DNA from: Geosporobacter subterraneus DSM 17957 | Lineage (GTDB): Bacteria > Bacillota > Clostridia > Peptostreptococcales > Thermotaleaceae | Length of the DNA: 64,000 nt | Direction of reading: 5' to 3' | Assembly (NCBI RefSeq): GCF_900142145.1 | Contig: NZ_FQZV01000006.1 | Span: 1 to 64,000, forward strand | Shown: positions 15,543 through 23,425 of the stretch, one piece after another | Position numbering within the stretch: the stretch's first letter is position 1 | Layout of the letters: each line of letters starts with the position of its first letter | The notes under the pieces: model-generated | What the model saw: only the letters and a program-made list of their open reading frames with translations | Told to the model about the DNA's origin: nothing | Databases searched by the model: none | Position numbers and translations under genes: made by a program

Positions 15543-17254
15543 ACCACATCCTCCTTCTCCAACAACGTTATTTCGCACGGAATTTCTATAAGAATAGTCG
15601 TTCCTCTTTCTATTTCACTATGAATATGCAATATACCATTTAGGGATTTAACCAGAAAATCTATGTTTTTCAGGCCTAATCCCCTTTGATTATTTTCAAC
15701 CACACTATTGATATCAAATCCTGTACCGTTGTCGGTTACCTCCAGGGAACTGATAGCAGCACCAATATTAAGTAAAACCTTGATCTCTGTAGATTTTCCG
15801 TGTCGGACTGCATTGCCTATTCCTTCACATATGATCCGATAAACTGCCTTTTTTTGTCTTGTTGTCATTAGTTCATAGTTTCCAAAAATATCAAAATAAA
15901 TATTCACATTGTTCAAATCCTGTATCTCACGAATATATTTAAGGATATCCTCTTTAAATGAATCAAGACCGTTCTTTTGCCAGCTCAATCCATAGATTGT
16001 TGAACGCAGCTCCTTCATAGAGCTGTCTAGGGAAGCTCTAAGTACGCTTAGTTCTTTCCTGATCTGATTTTTATTCATCTTTTCTAAATTTTTTGCCAAT
16101 CCAAAAATACAAAATGACATACTGAAAAGCCTCTGCAGTACACTATCGTGGATTTCATTGGCAATCCTGTTTTGCTCCTGTGTAATGGCTAATCTCTCAT
16201 TTACTTTCTCCAATTGAGCCTTCTCTAGACCAATAGACCCCAATGCTGCCAAAAATTTTAATTGCTCCAAGTGCTCCTGATGCCTGATGTCCTTCTTAAT
16301 ATTGGTCATATCACATGCCAATACGCCATAATGGGTATAGTTTGATTTTACAGCCATCACAGCAAAGCTTTTTTCTTCCCCGAATATAATGGGTATGTCC
16401 GATTGACCTATAGTATTCCAGTTCTGTGCTATCTTCTCTCTTAAATCATTAAGCTGACCTTGCAACACTTGGTCATTATCTCTAAACAACACCTTATCTT
16501 TATCGGATATAATACTAATGAAAAAAATGTCCTCTGTTTTCATTATGATCTTGGCATAGTGCATGAATATTTCGATTAGCTCATTCTCCTTCATTTGTGT
16601 TGAGAAGGAATGTATGGCCTGATATAAAGATACACTATGTTCAATGGAGGCTTTAATTTTCTCATTCGCTATTACCAGTTGATCATTTATTTGTTGTACC
16701 TTCTCACTTTTTTTTTGGACATCCTTTGATAATGTAGATAATCTTAATACAGCAGCACTAATCAAAACAAAGCTTATGATCAGATTTGATTCTTTCTGTA
16801 ATATTTCTAACAGCCCTCCCTGTCCTTTTCTCAGCATTGGATATGCCGCTGTCGATATGAGGACATAGGCAACTAGATTCATAACACAGTATTTCTTGTT
16901 GAGTTTTACTGCTGTAATCATGATGGTATTCAATGCATACCATACATAGGGACTGCTCATCCCTCCTGAAGGAATTAAAATCAGGCAGTTTCCTATAGTT
17001 TCTAGAAGAATCAGAGATTTGATTTTTTTCTCTTCACCCTCATTGGCTATATACAGATATGCCAGCAGACCTGCCGATATGGTAATACTGATAAGAATAA
17101 ACAGTTTTCTTTGTATCGTATGGTTAAAATCACTTATCAAATAGAAAAAGGAAGTAATACAGAGAGATAATAGTCGGTAAAAAATAAGGATTTTCATCTC
17201 CTGCGATTCGTTTTGTACTAGCTTTACCACCTTTTTTCCCCACTGTGAATTCAA
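15539..17254 (-). CDS. NarL-type membrane sensor histidine kinase
   Basis: About 571 residues. Six or so membrane segments occupy about residues 30-185, without a large external loop, so the signal is probably membrane-borne or intracellular. A coiled linker and GAF-like region (about 190-360) follow. The HisKA_3 phosphoacceptor is in RIANEIHDSVLQRLFSMSF, and the ATPase domain shows GIGNAVRHGKS, VTDNGTGFD and RGLGLKNI. The TTG at 17254 is chosen because GGGAGG lies seven bases upstream. The leader carries a class II c-di-GMP riboswitch, making this the first gene of a c-di-GMP-controlled operon. Confidence 0.9.
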   Translation of the reverse strand: MNSQWGKKVVKLVQNESQEMKILIFYRLLSLCITSFFYLISDFNHTIQRKLFILISITISAGLLAYLYIANEGEEKKIKSLILLETIGNCLILIPSGGMSSPYVWYALNTIMITAVKLNKKYCVMNLVAYVLISTAAYPMLRKGQGGLLEILQKESNLIISFVLISAAVLRLSTLSKDVQKKSEKVQQINDQLVIANEKIKASIEHSVSLYQAIHSFSTQMKENELIEIFMHYAKIIMKTEDIFFISIISDKDKVLFRDNDQVLQGQLNDLREKIAQNWNTIGQSDIPIIFGEEKSFAVMAVKSNYTHYGVLACDMTNIKKDIRHQEHLEQLKFLAALGSIGLEKAQLEKVNERLAITQEQNRIANEIHDSVLQRLFSMSFCIFGLAKNLEKMNKNQIRKELSVLRASLDSSMKELRSTIYGLSWQKNGLDSFKEDILKYIREIQDLNNVNIYFDIFGNYELMTTRQKKAVYRIICEGIGNAVRHGKSTEIKVLLNIGAAISSLEVTDNGTGFDINSVVENNQRGLGLKNIDFLVKSLNGILHIHSEIERGTTILIEIPCEITLLEKEDVV

Positions 17255-17371
17255 ATAAATGCCTCCCTCTAATGAAAAGCTGATCCTCATCCACCTAATT
17301 TATTTATATGATTTACCATTTTATTACTTTTATACTATTATTTACACATTCATCTACTTTATTTATACAAA

Positions 17372-17408
17372 ATAAAAAACCTACCACATCATGCTAATTG
17401 GGTCGGTT
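17372..17408 (-). terminator. Terminator overlapping the class II c-di-GMP aptamer
   Basis: On the minus strand AACCGACC pairs with GGTAGGTT (one G-A mismatch), followed by TTTTATTTT. The upstream arm is also the 3' end of the aptamer (CAACCGACC). Ligand-stabilised aptamer and terminator should therefore exclude each other, which predicts that c-di-GMP turns transcription on. Confidence 0.65.
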
Positions 17409-17467
17409 GCACCACTGACTCTTCATGGCCTAGGTGCCCAGCTTCAGGCCATGTATCTTCGTCTCCC
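17400..17467 (-). ncRNA. Cyclic-di-GMP-II riboswitch
   Basis: Read on the minus strand, the segment has GGGAGACGAAGATACATGG, then CTGGGCACCTAGG, a short hairpin, and GGTGCAACCGACCC. The elements GGGCAC...GTGCAACCGACC are the pseudoknot and ligand core of class II c-di-GMP aptamers, as I recall them from the Clostridium acetobutylicum example. It lies about 145 nt before the sensor kinase gene. It is followed immediately by a U-run terminator that shares its 3' strand. Confidence 0.88.
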
Positions 17468-17631
17468 TTTTAGGACTATAGTCCTATGTTCTCATATTTA
17501 CAGTATATGCATGGCCCTATGAAATATTTGTAATATTTGGTCGCACATATCTATAAACTTATCCCCTTTTTTTTACATACTTCTTTAAAGCCTTTCCTAT
17601 TTCTTCTACCCTCGCCATACATCACCCAAAT

Positions 17632-17660
17632 AAAAAAGTGAACAAATTGTCCACTTTTTT
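17632..17660 (-). terminator. Rho-independent terminator of the transglutaminase-like gene
   Basis: AAAAAAGTG and CACTTTTTT form the base of a near-complete palindrome (GTGGACAATTTGTTCAC inside). It overlaps the stop codon and precedes the next riboswitch. Confidence 0.75.
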
Positions 17661-18504
17661 AGAATTCTTCCTGCTTATTATGACTTTTTACATTTTTTTC
17701 ATTGTCGAAATATTCTTTGTTTTCACAAGCTGCAAAAGTCGTATCTAGGAAAATCCATTTATCTTCATTTTGCAGATATACCTCGTTCCATGCATGATAT
17801 CCATTGTAATATGCATTTGAAGCTTGTCCCTTAACAACCTTTGTTTGTAACCCTGCTGCTCTGCAAAGGGCAGCTGTAAGGGTTGCATAGTCATAGCAAA
17901 CTCCCTTTTTTGTTTCCAATGTATGCAAGGCGCCATACTCATTGTCATAGTTTCCCTCTTGGTGTTTGAGATATTTATCATAGTCGTAAAGGATGTTTGC
18001 AGTTACCCAATCATATATTGCTTTAGCCTTTTCCCGATCGCTGGCTTTATCCTCAATGATCTTTTCTGCCAGTTGACGGATTTTGTTATCTTCACTCTCG
18101 ATATGCTTTGCCGGCACTAAAAATCGATTTACATCTCCTATATTTTCTACGGTTATCTTCGGTCCATAGCTGTATTTTCTATTGCCCTCATGAATCATAA
18201 TCGCAGCGGTGTACTTCCCCTTGCCCATGGTCAGCCAGATTTCTTCATCAAATTTACCCTCCTGAAGAGGCAGCTCATACCACTTTTTTTCTTCATCCTT
18301 TATGATTAAAAGCTTTATTTGCGTTTTTTCACTTTCACCTTTCAAATGAATCTTTCCTTCAACCTGTGGCTGAGCTTCATGGATTAAAGTAACACCTTTA
18401 CTTTTCAGATAAGCAGTTTCTGCGGAAACAGGCACTCCCTGAAGCATGAAAAGCAATCCCATGAAAAAGGCCATAAGAATTTGACCGTACTTAATTGGTC
18501 TCAT
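17659..18504 (-). CDS. Secreted transglutaminase-like (papain-fold) protein
   Basis: About 281 residues with a signal peptide (about 1-27, ending in VSAET). An N-terminal beta-rich part (about 30-125) precedes a transglutaminase-like core (about 140-275). The catalytic cysteine is in KKGVCYDYATLTAALCRAAG, the histidine in GYHAWNEVYL and the aspartate in WIFLDTTFA, a complete Cys-His-Asp triad. Such secreted proteins act as proteases or cross-linkers; the substrate is unknown, but the neighbouring fibre proteins are an attractive guess. ATG at 18504 follows AAGGAGG. The leader contains a class I c-di-GMP riboswitch. Confidence 0.88.
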   Translation of the reverse strand: MRPIKYGQILMAFFMGLLFMLQGVPVSAETAYLKSKGVTLIHEAQPQVEGKIHLKGESEKTQIKLLIIKDEEKKWYELPLQEGKFDEEIWLTMGKGKYTAAIMIHEGNRKYSYGPKITVENIGDVNRFLVPAKHIESEDNKIRQLAEKIIEDKASDREKAKAIYDWVTANILYDYDKYLKHQEGNYDNEYGALHTLETKKGVCYDYATLTAALCRAAGLQTKVVKGQASNAYYNGYHAWNEVYLQNEDKWIFLDTTFAACENKEYFDNEKNVKSHNKQEEF

Positions 18505-18570
18505 AAAAAAATCCTCCTTTACTGACAAAGCTCTGAATTGCCCGCAAAAGAGAATACTCTATATGCTTCT

Positions 18571-18655
18571 TCGGCAACCCAGCCGTCATTGTGATTCCTC
18601 ACTTTAGACCTGTGGCTTTGCGTCCCCGGCTTTCACCGGGTTTGCTATTATCGGA
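18571..18655 (-). ncRNA. Cyclic-di-GMP-I (GEMM-I) riboswitch
   Basis: On the minus strand: GCAAACC, a GAAA-capped hairpin, GGGACGCAAAGCC, a short stem with GGTCTAA, a variable hairpin, then GGGTTGCCGA. These are the invariant GEMM-I elements, including the GAAA tetraloop and its receptor region. The aptamer ends about 67 nt before the transglutaminase-like gene. No U-run terminator follows. A GACAAGCT stretch just upstream could pair with AGCTTTGTC just before the ribosome binding site, so control of translation is possible but unproven. Confidence 0.93.
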
Positions 18656-18730
18656 AAGCTTGTCTATTCTGTTTGGTTTTATTTTATATGAACTTTCTAC
18701 TTATATCAAGGTGATCTTATCGACATTTTA

Positions 18731-18835
18731 ACTCATGGGGACTGCATGGTATGCCTACAAAACGCAGTTTTAAATCTACTGGGGCAGCGTATCATGCAGA
18801 CTCTGCAAAACCCAGTTTTAACGCTGTAGCGACTG
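18731..18835. repeat. Degenerate palindromic repeat region
   Basis: Short palindromes such as TGCATGGTATGC and GCAGCGTATCATGC with CTACAAAACGCAG ends resemble decayed copies of the CCCCTACA family. No gene is seen between 18660 and 18922. Confidence 0.4.
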
Positions 18836-18883
18836 CTTATCCTGCTGCCCCATCAAGTGCTGCTATTAAATATTCTTCATTCA

Positions 18884-18917
18884 AAAAGTCAACCCCGCAT
18901 AAACTACTACGGGGTTT
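18884..18917 (-). terminator. Terminator of the SipL-like gene
   Basis: AACCCCG and CGGGGTT flank a 12-nt loop right after the stop at 18923, followed on the minus strand by GACTTTTTG. Confidence 0.7.
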
Positions 18918-18922
18918 CATTT

Positions 18923-20497
18923 CTAGAATTTATATTCATAAGTCTTTTGGATGATGATCTGGTTGCCCGGCATAATGTGGTTTGGATCTGCAATCTCATT
19001 GGTCTTTACAATATTTTCTACGGTTGTATTATAGCGCTTTGCGATCTTCCATAGGGTATCCCCCGGCTGAACGAAGTAGATGGTCATACTTGGATTCTTG
19101 GTTACATCTACTACTTCCTCCAGTTCCTCAGCATTCACCAATACCTCTAATTGTGCATTTTTCTTAACGACACAGGAAGCCCCTACATTCACCTTGACTT
19201 CAACCTGCTCCGGGTTAATTAAACTGAAATCTACATCAAAGACCTTAATATCTACGTCTGCTTCCATATTTTCCTTGGTTCCGGGGATCTCAACAAAGTG
19301 TCTGAATGGTATTTCTTGTTGGAAGCTATGTACCTTCTGATCTTTTCCCTGGGATAAATACAGCACATCGGCTTCAATAACTCCCTCAATGATGGTTTTA
19401 TCCTCCGTTAGACTGTAGTCTGTAAGTACCGGTCTTGTGTTCACACTCAATATCTTGAAGGCATCCCCTTGATTTTCGGGAATGTCTAAGGTTTCCTTTA
19501 CAATCATGTTTGCAGTATTTTTGCCTAGGGTTTGCTGGAATATCACAGGCTTTTTCTCTACCTTCAGCTTTTTGCTCGGACTGTAAGCATCTATGATAAC
19601 TTCCTTTTCCTCTTTATCAAAAACAGAGGCATCTATTTTTACTGTAGCTTCCACATCAAACAGCTTTCGATCTCTATCCAGATTTTCTTTCACTTCTGTA
19701 AAAATATCGTCTACCTTAATATTAATCTTACTATCCATATCCTTCATGGCACCATTCAATTCTACAAAGTGAGTAAATGGAATCTCATGCTTCAACTGGA
19801 TCATTGGATTGCGGTCATCTTCTCCCAGGTAGAGGGTATTGGTTTTTACAATGCCGCTGATAATTATCTTTCCGTCGGTCACCTTAGTTTCTTTTTCCAC
19901 AGCTACAGCTTCACACCTTAGGATTTCACGAATTTCCGGCAGATTCTCATCAACCTCAAAGGTCTCCCTTACGATGGTTTCTGCATGGTTGGTGCCTACA
20001 AGGTCGTTGTACTGAATCTTATTGCGCAGCACCTGTATATCCTCTAGGCCATAGATTTCCCTCAGTACATCCATTCTTGCACTGTCTAAGGCTTTTGCAG
20101 AGAGATTTACCACGCTTTTTACCGCCAACTTCCTTTCATTGGTGATTTGGAAGTCTACATGCTCAACTTCTGCAGCTACCTCCCCCATCATGTCAGGTTT
20201 TATGCCAGGCATATCAATATTCTGGCTAAATCCTGCACTGGCGTTCATGCTGTACATAGGCTGCTCTCCATTTTCTGCGGTATAGAATATCTTAAAGTTT
20301 ACAACCCCATCTACAACGATCTTATCCTGCTGTACTTCCTTCTTCGTAATATTGGCTGCCCCCTCAACGGTTAGCACGTTGGATATATCTGGTTTAATGT
20401 CCGGAACAAGAATATCCCCTTCTACAAGGACCTGTGTTTGATTTTCCCCTTTAACTTGATCTATCTTCAGTAAATCGCGAATTAATTCAACGGACAT
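18923..20497 (-). CDS. sipL: SipL-like spore coat morphogenesis protein (DUF3794/SPOCS repeats plus LysM)
   Basis: About 524 residues from an ATG preceded by GGAGGAGG; the longer frame to 20587 has no ribosome binding site. Three successive SPOCS/DUF3794 domains (about 35-155, 165-290 and 300-430) show the repeated pattern of VxGxxxxxxLYL and an IPFxHFVEhxG motif (ITF-like variants IPFTHFVELNG and IPFRHFVEIPG). A C-terminal LysM domain (about 475-520) reads YFVQPGDTLWKIAKRYNTTV. This is the architecture of Clostridioides SipL, which binds SpoIVA at the forespore surface and is needed for coat assembly. Mother-cell expression is expected for the family. Confidence 0.88.
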   Translation of the reverse strand: MSVELIRDLLKIDQVKGENQTQVLVEGDILVPDIKPDISNVLTVEGAANITKKEVQQDKIVVDGVVNFKIFYTAENGEQPMYSMNASAGFSQNIDMPGIKPDMMGEVAAEVEHVDFQITNERKLAVKSVVNLSAKALDSARMDVLREIYGLEDIQVLRNKIQYNDLVGTNHAETIVRETFEVDENLPEIREILRCEAVAVEKETKVTDGKIIISGIVKTNTLYLGEDDRNPMIQLKHEIPFTHFVELNGAMKDMDSKINIKVDDIFTEVKENLDRDRKLFDVEATVKIDASVFDKEEKEVIIDAYSPSKKLKVEKKPVIFQQTLGKNTANMIVKETLDIPENQGDAFKILSVNTRPVLTDYSLTEDKTIIEGVIEADVLYLSQGKDQKVHSFQQEIPFRHFVEIPGTKENMEADVDIKVFDVDFSLINPEQVEVKVNVGASCVVKKNAQLEVLVNAEELEEVVDVTKNPSMTIYFVQPGDTLWKIAKRYNTTVENIVKTNEIADPNHIMPGNQIIIQKTYEYKF

Positions 20498-20628
20498 GCA
20501 TCTTCCTCCTCCTTTTATTAGCCTTCTATTTCTTACTATATTCATATTTATAGGACACAAAAATATGTTATATTTTTGTATAGCCAAGCCGATTTGTCTT
20601 TACTATATTTATGCGGTTTGCAACAAAA

Positions 20629-20663
20629 AAAGAAGTGAAAAAATTGAAATTCTCCACTTCTTT
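20629..20663 (-). terminator. Terminator beyond the MITE-like repeat
   Basis: AAAGAAGTG and CACTTCTTT form a stem followed by TTTTTGTTG on the minus strand. It would serve the YcdB-SLH gene at 20883. A MITE-like repeat lies between that stop codon and this terminator. Confidence 0.7.
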
Positions 20664-20701
20664 CGTGTATTCATGTGAGGTGTTTCCAGCGGAACGGCAC
20701 A

Positions 20702-20857
20702 GGAGGAGACTGCAGAAAAAGTCCAGGTTTTTGTCATTCTGAATGGAACGAAGTGAAATGAAGAATCTTTAAATGGCTAAAATTCAAGATTCTTCACTGC
20801 GTTCAGAATGACAGACCTAACTTCACAGCAAAGAATTGGACTTTTTCAGTTTCCTCC
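20702..20857. repeat. MITE-like palindromic repeat, copy 2 (longest)
   Basis: The core runs from GTCATTCTGAATGGAACG to GCGTTCAGAATGAC. It is enclosed by outer arms GGAGGAGACTGCAGAAAAAG and CTTTTTCAGTTTCCTCC, giving an inverted repeat of about 155 bp. Still further out, GGAACGGC and GCCGTTCCCTACA suggest insertion within a CCCCTACA-type palindrome. Confidence 0.75.
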
Positions 20858-20882
20858 ACTGGGGCCGTTCCCTACAGTTTTT

Positions 20883-23165
20883 TTAGTATCTGAGATTTCG
20901 GATGGTGCTAAGGCCTTTATAAACAGCTGCAGCCAGTTCTGCCATCGTTGCCTCATCTTGAGGCCTAAAGAAACCATCACTGCCGCTGATAAGTCCTAAT
21001 CCCTTACAGAGGGCAATGTATCCGATTTTATCAGGACTTACCTTGTTGGCATCCTTGAAAGGCAGTACATAGATCTCTTTGATCTTTGCTAAGTTCTCCA
21101 TCTGCATCAATCGGATCAACAGTACGGCCATTTCCTCACGGGTAATCACAGCATCGGCGTCAAAGGCTGCTTCCTTATTCTCCAGCAGTCCATACCGTAC
21201 TGCCATTTGCAATTCTTTATAGTTTTTATCTGATTTACTGATGTTGGTAAACTTTAGATCCTCTACTTCCTGATTCATGTATATTCTATAGTTTCTAGCT
21301 GTAAGCATCAATTTGATGGCTTCCATCCTTGTAAGTTTTTTATTTGGATCAAAGGTTTTAGGATCAATGATTCCCTGAGAAGCCAATACACTTAGCTCTT
21401 TTTCTGCCCAGTGTCCCTTGATCTTTTCTTTAAAGTCGCTTCCGGTTTCTTTAATCTCTTCTCCATTAAAATCTAAAAACTTACCGGTAAATGCGTCCAT
21501 TTGATAGTATGGATAGGCTGTATTCTTCGCCTTCAGCCGGTATACCAGCTTCGTTTCCATTTTGGGATTTCTGGCATCCTCAGAAGTATTAAACATAGTG
21601 TAAATCAGCTGGGGCTCATGATTATCCAGGAAGATTTTCAGGGCTGCATCCCTTGCCATTGCCCCTTGGGCTGTTTGGAAAATCAAATCCTCGTTCCAGC
21701 TGCACCGCATTTCTCTGATTTGTCCGGTTTTTATGTCCACGCTTACGGTGATATTGTCTTGGCCATAGATGATACCATTGATGGTTCTAGGAAAGTGGAA
21801 ATAGTAGGATTGTTCCTGAACCAGCTTACCGTCAATGTATTGCTCGTGTTTCACATAGGTTTGCTCTGTTTGAATATTTCTGATCTTCGTAGGGAAGTAA
21901 GTACCAATGGCTTCAATGGCTTTATCGTAGGCAGCTTCCCAATCCAGCTTCGGTTCAAAGGGCTCAGGACTTGGCCCGTACCAATAGTGGCTGTAGATGG
22001 AAATCAGTTCTTCCGTAAAGGCATTGATGGTGATGCTGCCCCCCTCTTCATATCTTCTGGCACTGTCTTTTTTTACAAATTGACCAGACCAAGCATGATT
22101 TCCAGAACTCTCCCAGAAGTTTTCCCCAGATAGATACCGCATAGACTCAATCTCATAGCCTTCACCCATAAACTCTTTGATGATTTCTTCCATGATCTTC
22201 GCAGCGCGATCCTTATCGATTTCTTTCGACTGTCTTACAGCAGGTTTTGCACTTTTTAGAATATCTTCTTTTTGTTTCTGGGTCAGATCTTTCGTTTTTG
22301 CCTCCAGCGTGGTCTGCCCTCTCCAGTTTAGCATAGCACCTTCCTTGGCATCCACAACATAGCCCTTGGCATAGCTTGGTACATAAACCAGCTTTGCCCG
22401 CTCTACCTTTTGATCGTAAAAATTTGGATCCTTTCTTTGAGGCAAATAGGACAATTCCATTTTAATGTCCTTCGCAAATACCTCCGCTGCTTTTTCCACC
22501 CCTACTATACCCTCCTTAGAAGGTACGTTCAGTGTATCATACCATCGGCAGCTGTAGGAGGAAACCGTTCCCTTCATCCCGTCGATCTCTACATTGATGT
22601 AGTTTCTTTCAAATTCTATATCATTGACCATGCGTACATATCGGAAATAATAATTTCTCGGATAGTATCCTCCATAGTACATATTCATGGAATCCTCAAC
22701 AGGTTTAACTTCCTTAAATTCCTCTGGATTGATTTTTTGGAGGAATTCTACGGCAGTTTTCCTAGCTTCCTCCTCTGTGATAGCAGCCACTGCAGACTGA
22801 TCCTGTCCAAAGGTATACTCATGGCGGTTAATGTCCAGGACTTTCCCTGTGGTTCCGTCTATTACCGCACGAATATGCAGTCCTTTATCGCTGCTGTTAT
22901 AGTCCCAATAGATTTCCCAGATCGGATTCCCTGGAAGCTCGTAATCACTGCGAAGCTCATATCTGCTTTGGAACTTTTTGTCATCGATTTCCTGCTTGAA
23001 GTATTCTGTTAGTACCTTTTCTGCTGCAGCTTTTGCTTCATCCTTTAAAATCTTTGCCTTTAATTCTGTTTGCCCGTTGTTCTTCTCTTCTGCAAAGGCT
23101 AAAACCATGTTCCCCAGCACAAGAACCAGAACAATCAATATGGACAGTACTCTCTTTGTTGTCAT
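20883..23165 (-). CDS. Secreted YcdB/YcdC (PepSY-type) repeat protein with SLH domains
   Basis: About 760 residues. A signal peptide (about 1-26, ending AFAEE) is followed by repeated YcdB/YcdC-type PepSY modules (about 40-590), with recurrent IDGxTGKVLDI and ISVDIKTGQI strands. Three SLH repeats close the protein (about 595-760; KGHWAEKELSVLASQGII, then TREEMAVLLIRLM, then FRPQDEATMAELAAAVYKGL). The SLH part predicts attachment to the cell wall. PepSY modules are often thought to inhibit proteases; here the role is unknown. It is a tandem paralogue of the next gene. The ATG at 23165 follows AGGGGGTG; the upstream extension lacks a site. Confidence 0.87.
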   Translation of the reverse strand: MTTKRVLSILIVLVLVLGNMVLAFAEEKNNGQTELKAKILKDEAKAAAEKVLTEYFKQEIDDKKFQSRYELRSDYELPGNPIWEIYWDYNSSDKGLHIRAVIDGTTGKVLDINRHEYTFGQDQSAVAAITEEEARKTAVEFLQKINPEEFKEVKPVEDSMNMYYGGYYPRNYYFRYVRMVNDIEFERNYINVEIDGMKGTVSSYSCRWYDTLNVPSKEGIVGVEKAAEVFAKDIKMELSYLPQRKDPNFYDQKVERAKLVYVPSYAKGYVVDAKEGAMLNWRGQTTLEAKTKDLTQKQKEDILKSAKPAVRQSKEIDKDRAAKIMEEIIKEFMGEGYEIESMRYLSGENFWESSGNHAWSGQFVKKDSARRYEEGGSITINAFTEELISIYSHYWYGPSPEPFEPKLDWEAAYDKAIEAIGTYFPTKIRNIQTEQTYVKHEQYIDGKLVQEQSYYFHFPRTINGIIYGQDNITVSVDIKTGQIREMRCSWNEDLIFQTAQGAMARDAALKIFLDNHEPQLIYTMFNTSEDARNPKMETKLVYRLKAKNTAYPYYQMDAFTGKFLDFNGEEIKETGSDFKEKIKGHWAEKELSVLASQGIIDPKTFDPNKKLTRMEAIKLMLTARNYRIYMNQEVEDLKFTNISKSDKNYKELQMAVRYGLLENKEAAFDADAVITREEMAVLLIRLMQMENLAKIKEIYVLPFKDANKVSPDKIGYIALCKGLGLISGSDGFFRPQDEATMAELAAAVYKGLSTIRNLRY

Positions 23166-23190
23166 ATAGACACACCCCCTGAATTGAAAT

Positions 23191-23217
23191 AACAAAGGCG
23201 ACATTGTCGCCTTTGTT
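23191..23217 (-). terminator. Hairpin between the two YcdB-SLH paralogues
   Basis: AACAAAGGCGACA and its complement form a 13-bp stem with a one-base loop. It lies past the upstream paralogue's stop and just before the ribosome binding site of the second gene. It may terminate the first or act in the leader of the second; the U-run is weak. Confidence 0.5.
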
Positions 23218-23307
23218 GATTGCCGGTTTCCAGTTATGGATACCCGTTAAAGGTTTTATAATGAGTGATACAGTATAGATTTACGCGTCTAAAACAAAAT
23301 ATTGTTT

Positions 23308-23369
23308 TGTAGGGGCAGACCTACGTGTCTGCCCGCTTTTTCGGGACGACACAGGGGTCGTCCCCTACA
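23308..23369. repeat. Head-to-head pair of CCCCTACA palindromes
   Basis: TGTAGGGGCAGAC-ctac-GTGTCTGCCCG is followed six bases later by CGGGACGAC-acagg-GGTCGTCCCCTACA. The two copies face each other with constant ends outermost. Their stems differ. Confidence 0.75.
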
Positions 23370-23425
23370 TTTATTTTTCATTTTACTAGCGTTTGTCTAT
23401 ATTATCTGTATCTATTATAAACTTT

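Noticed and set aside
20498-20587. 30-codon N-terminal extension of the SipL-like protein
   Set aside because: No ribosome binding site upstream, while GGAGGAGG stands directly before the internal ATG at 20497.
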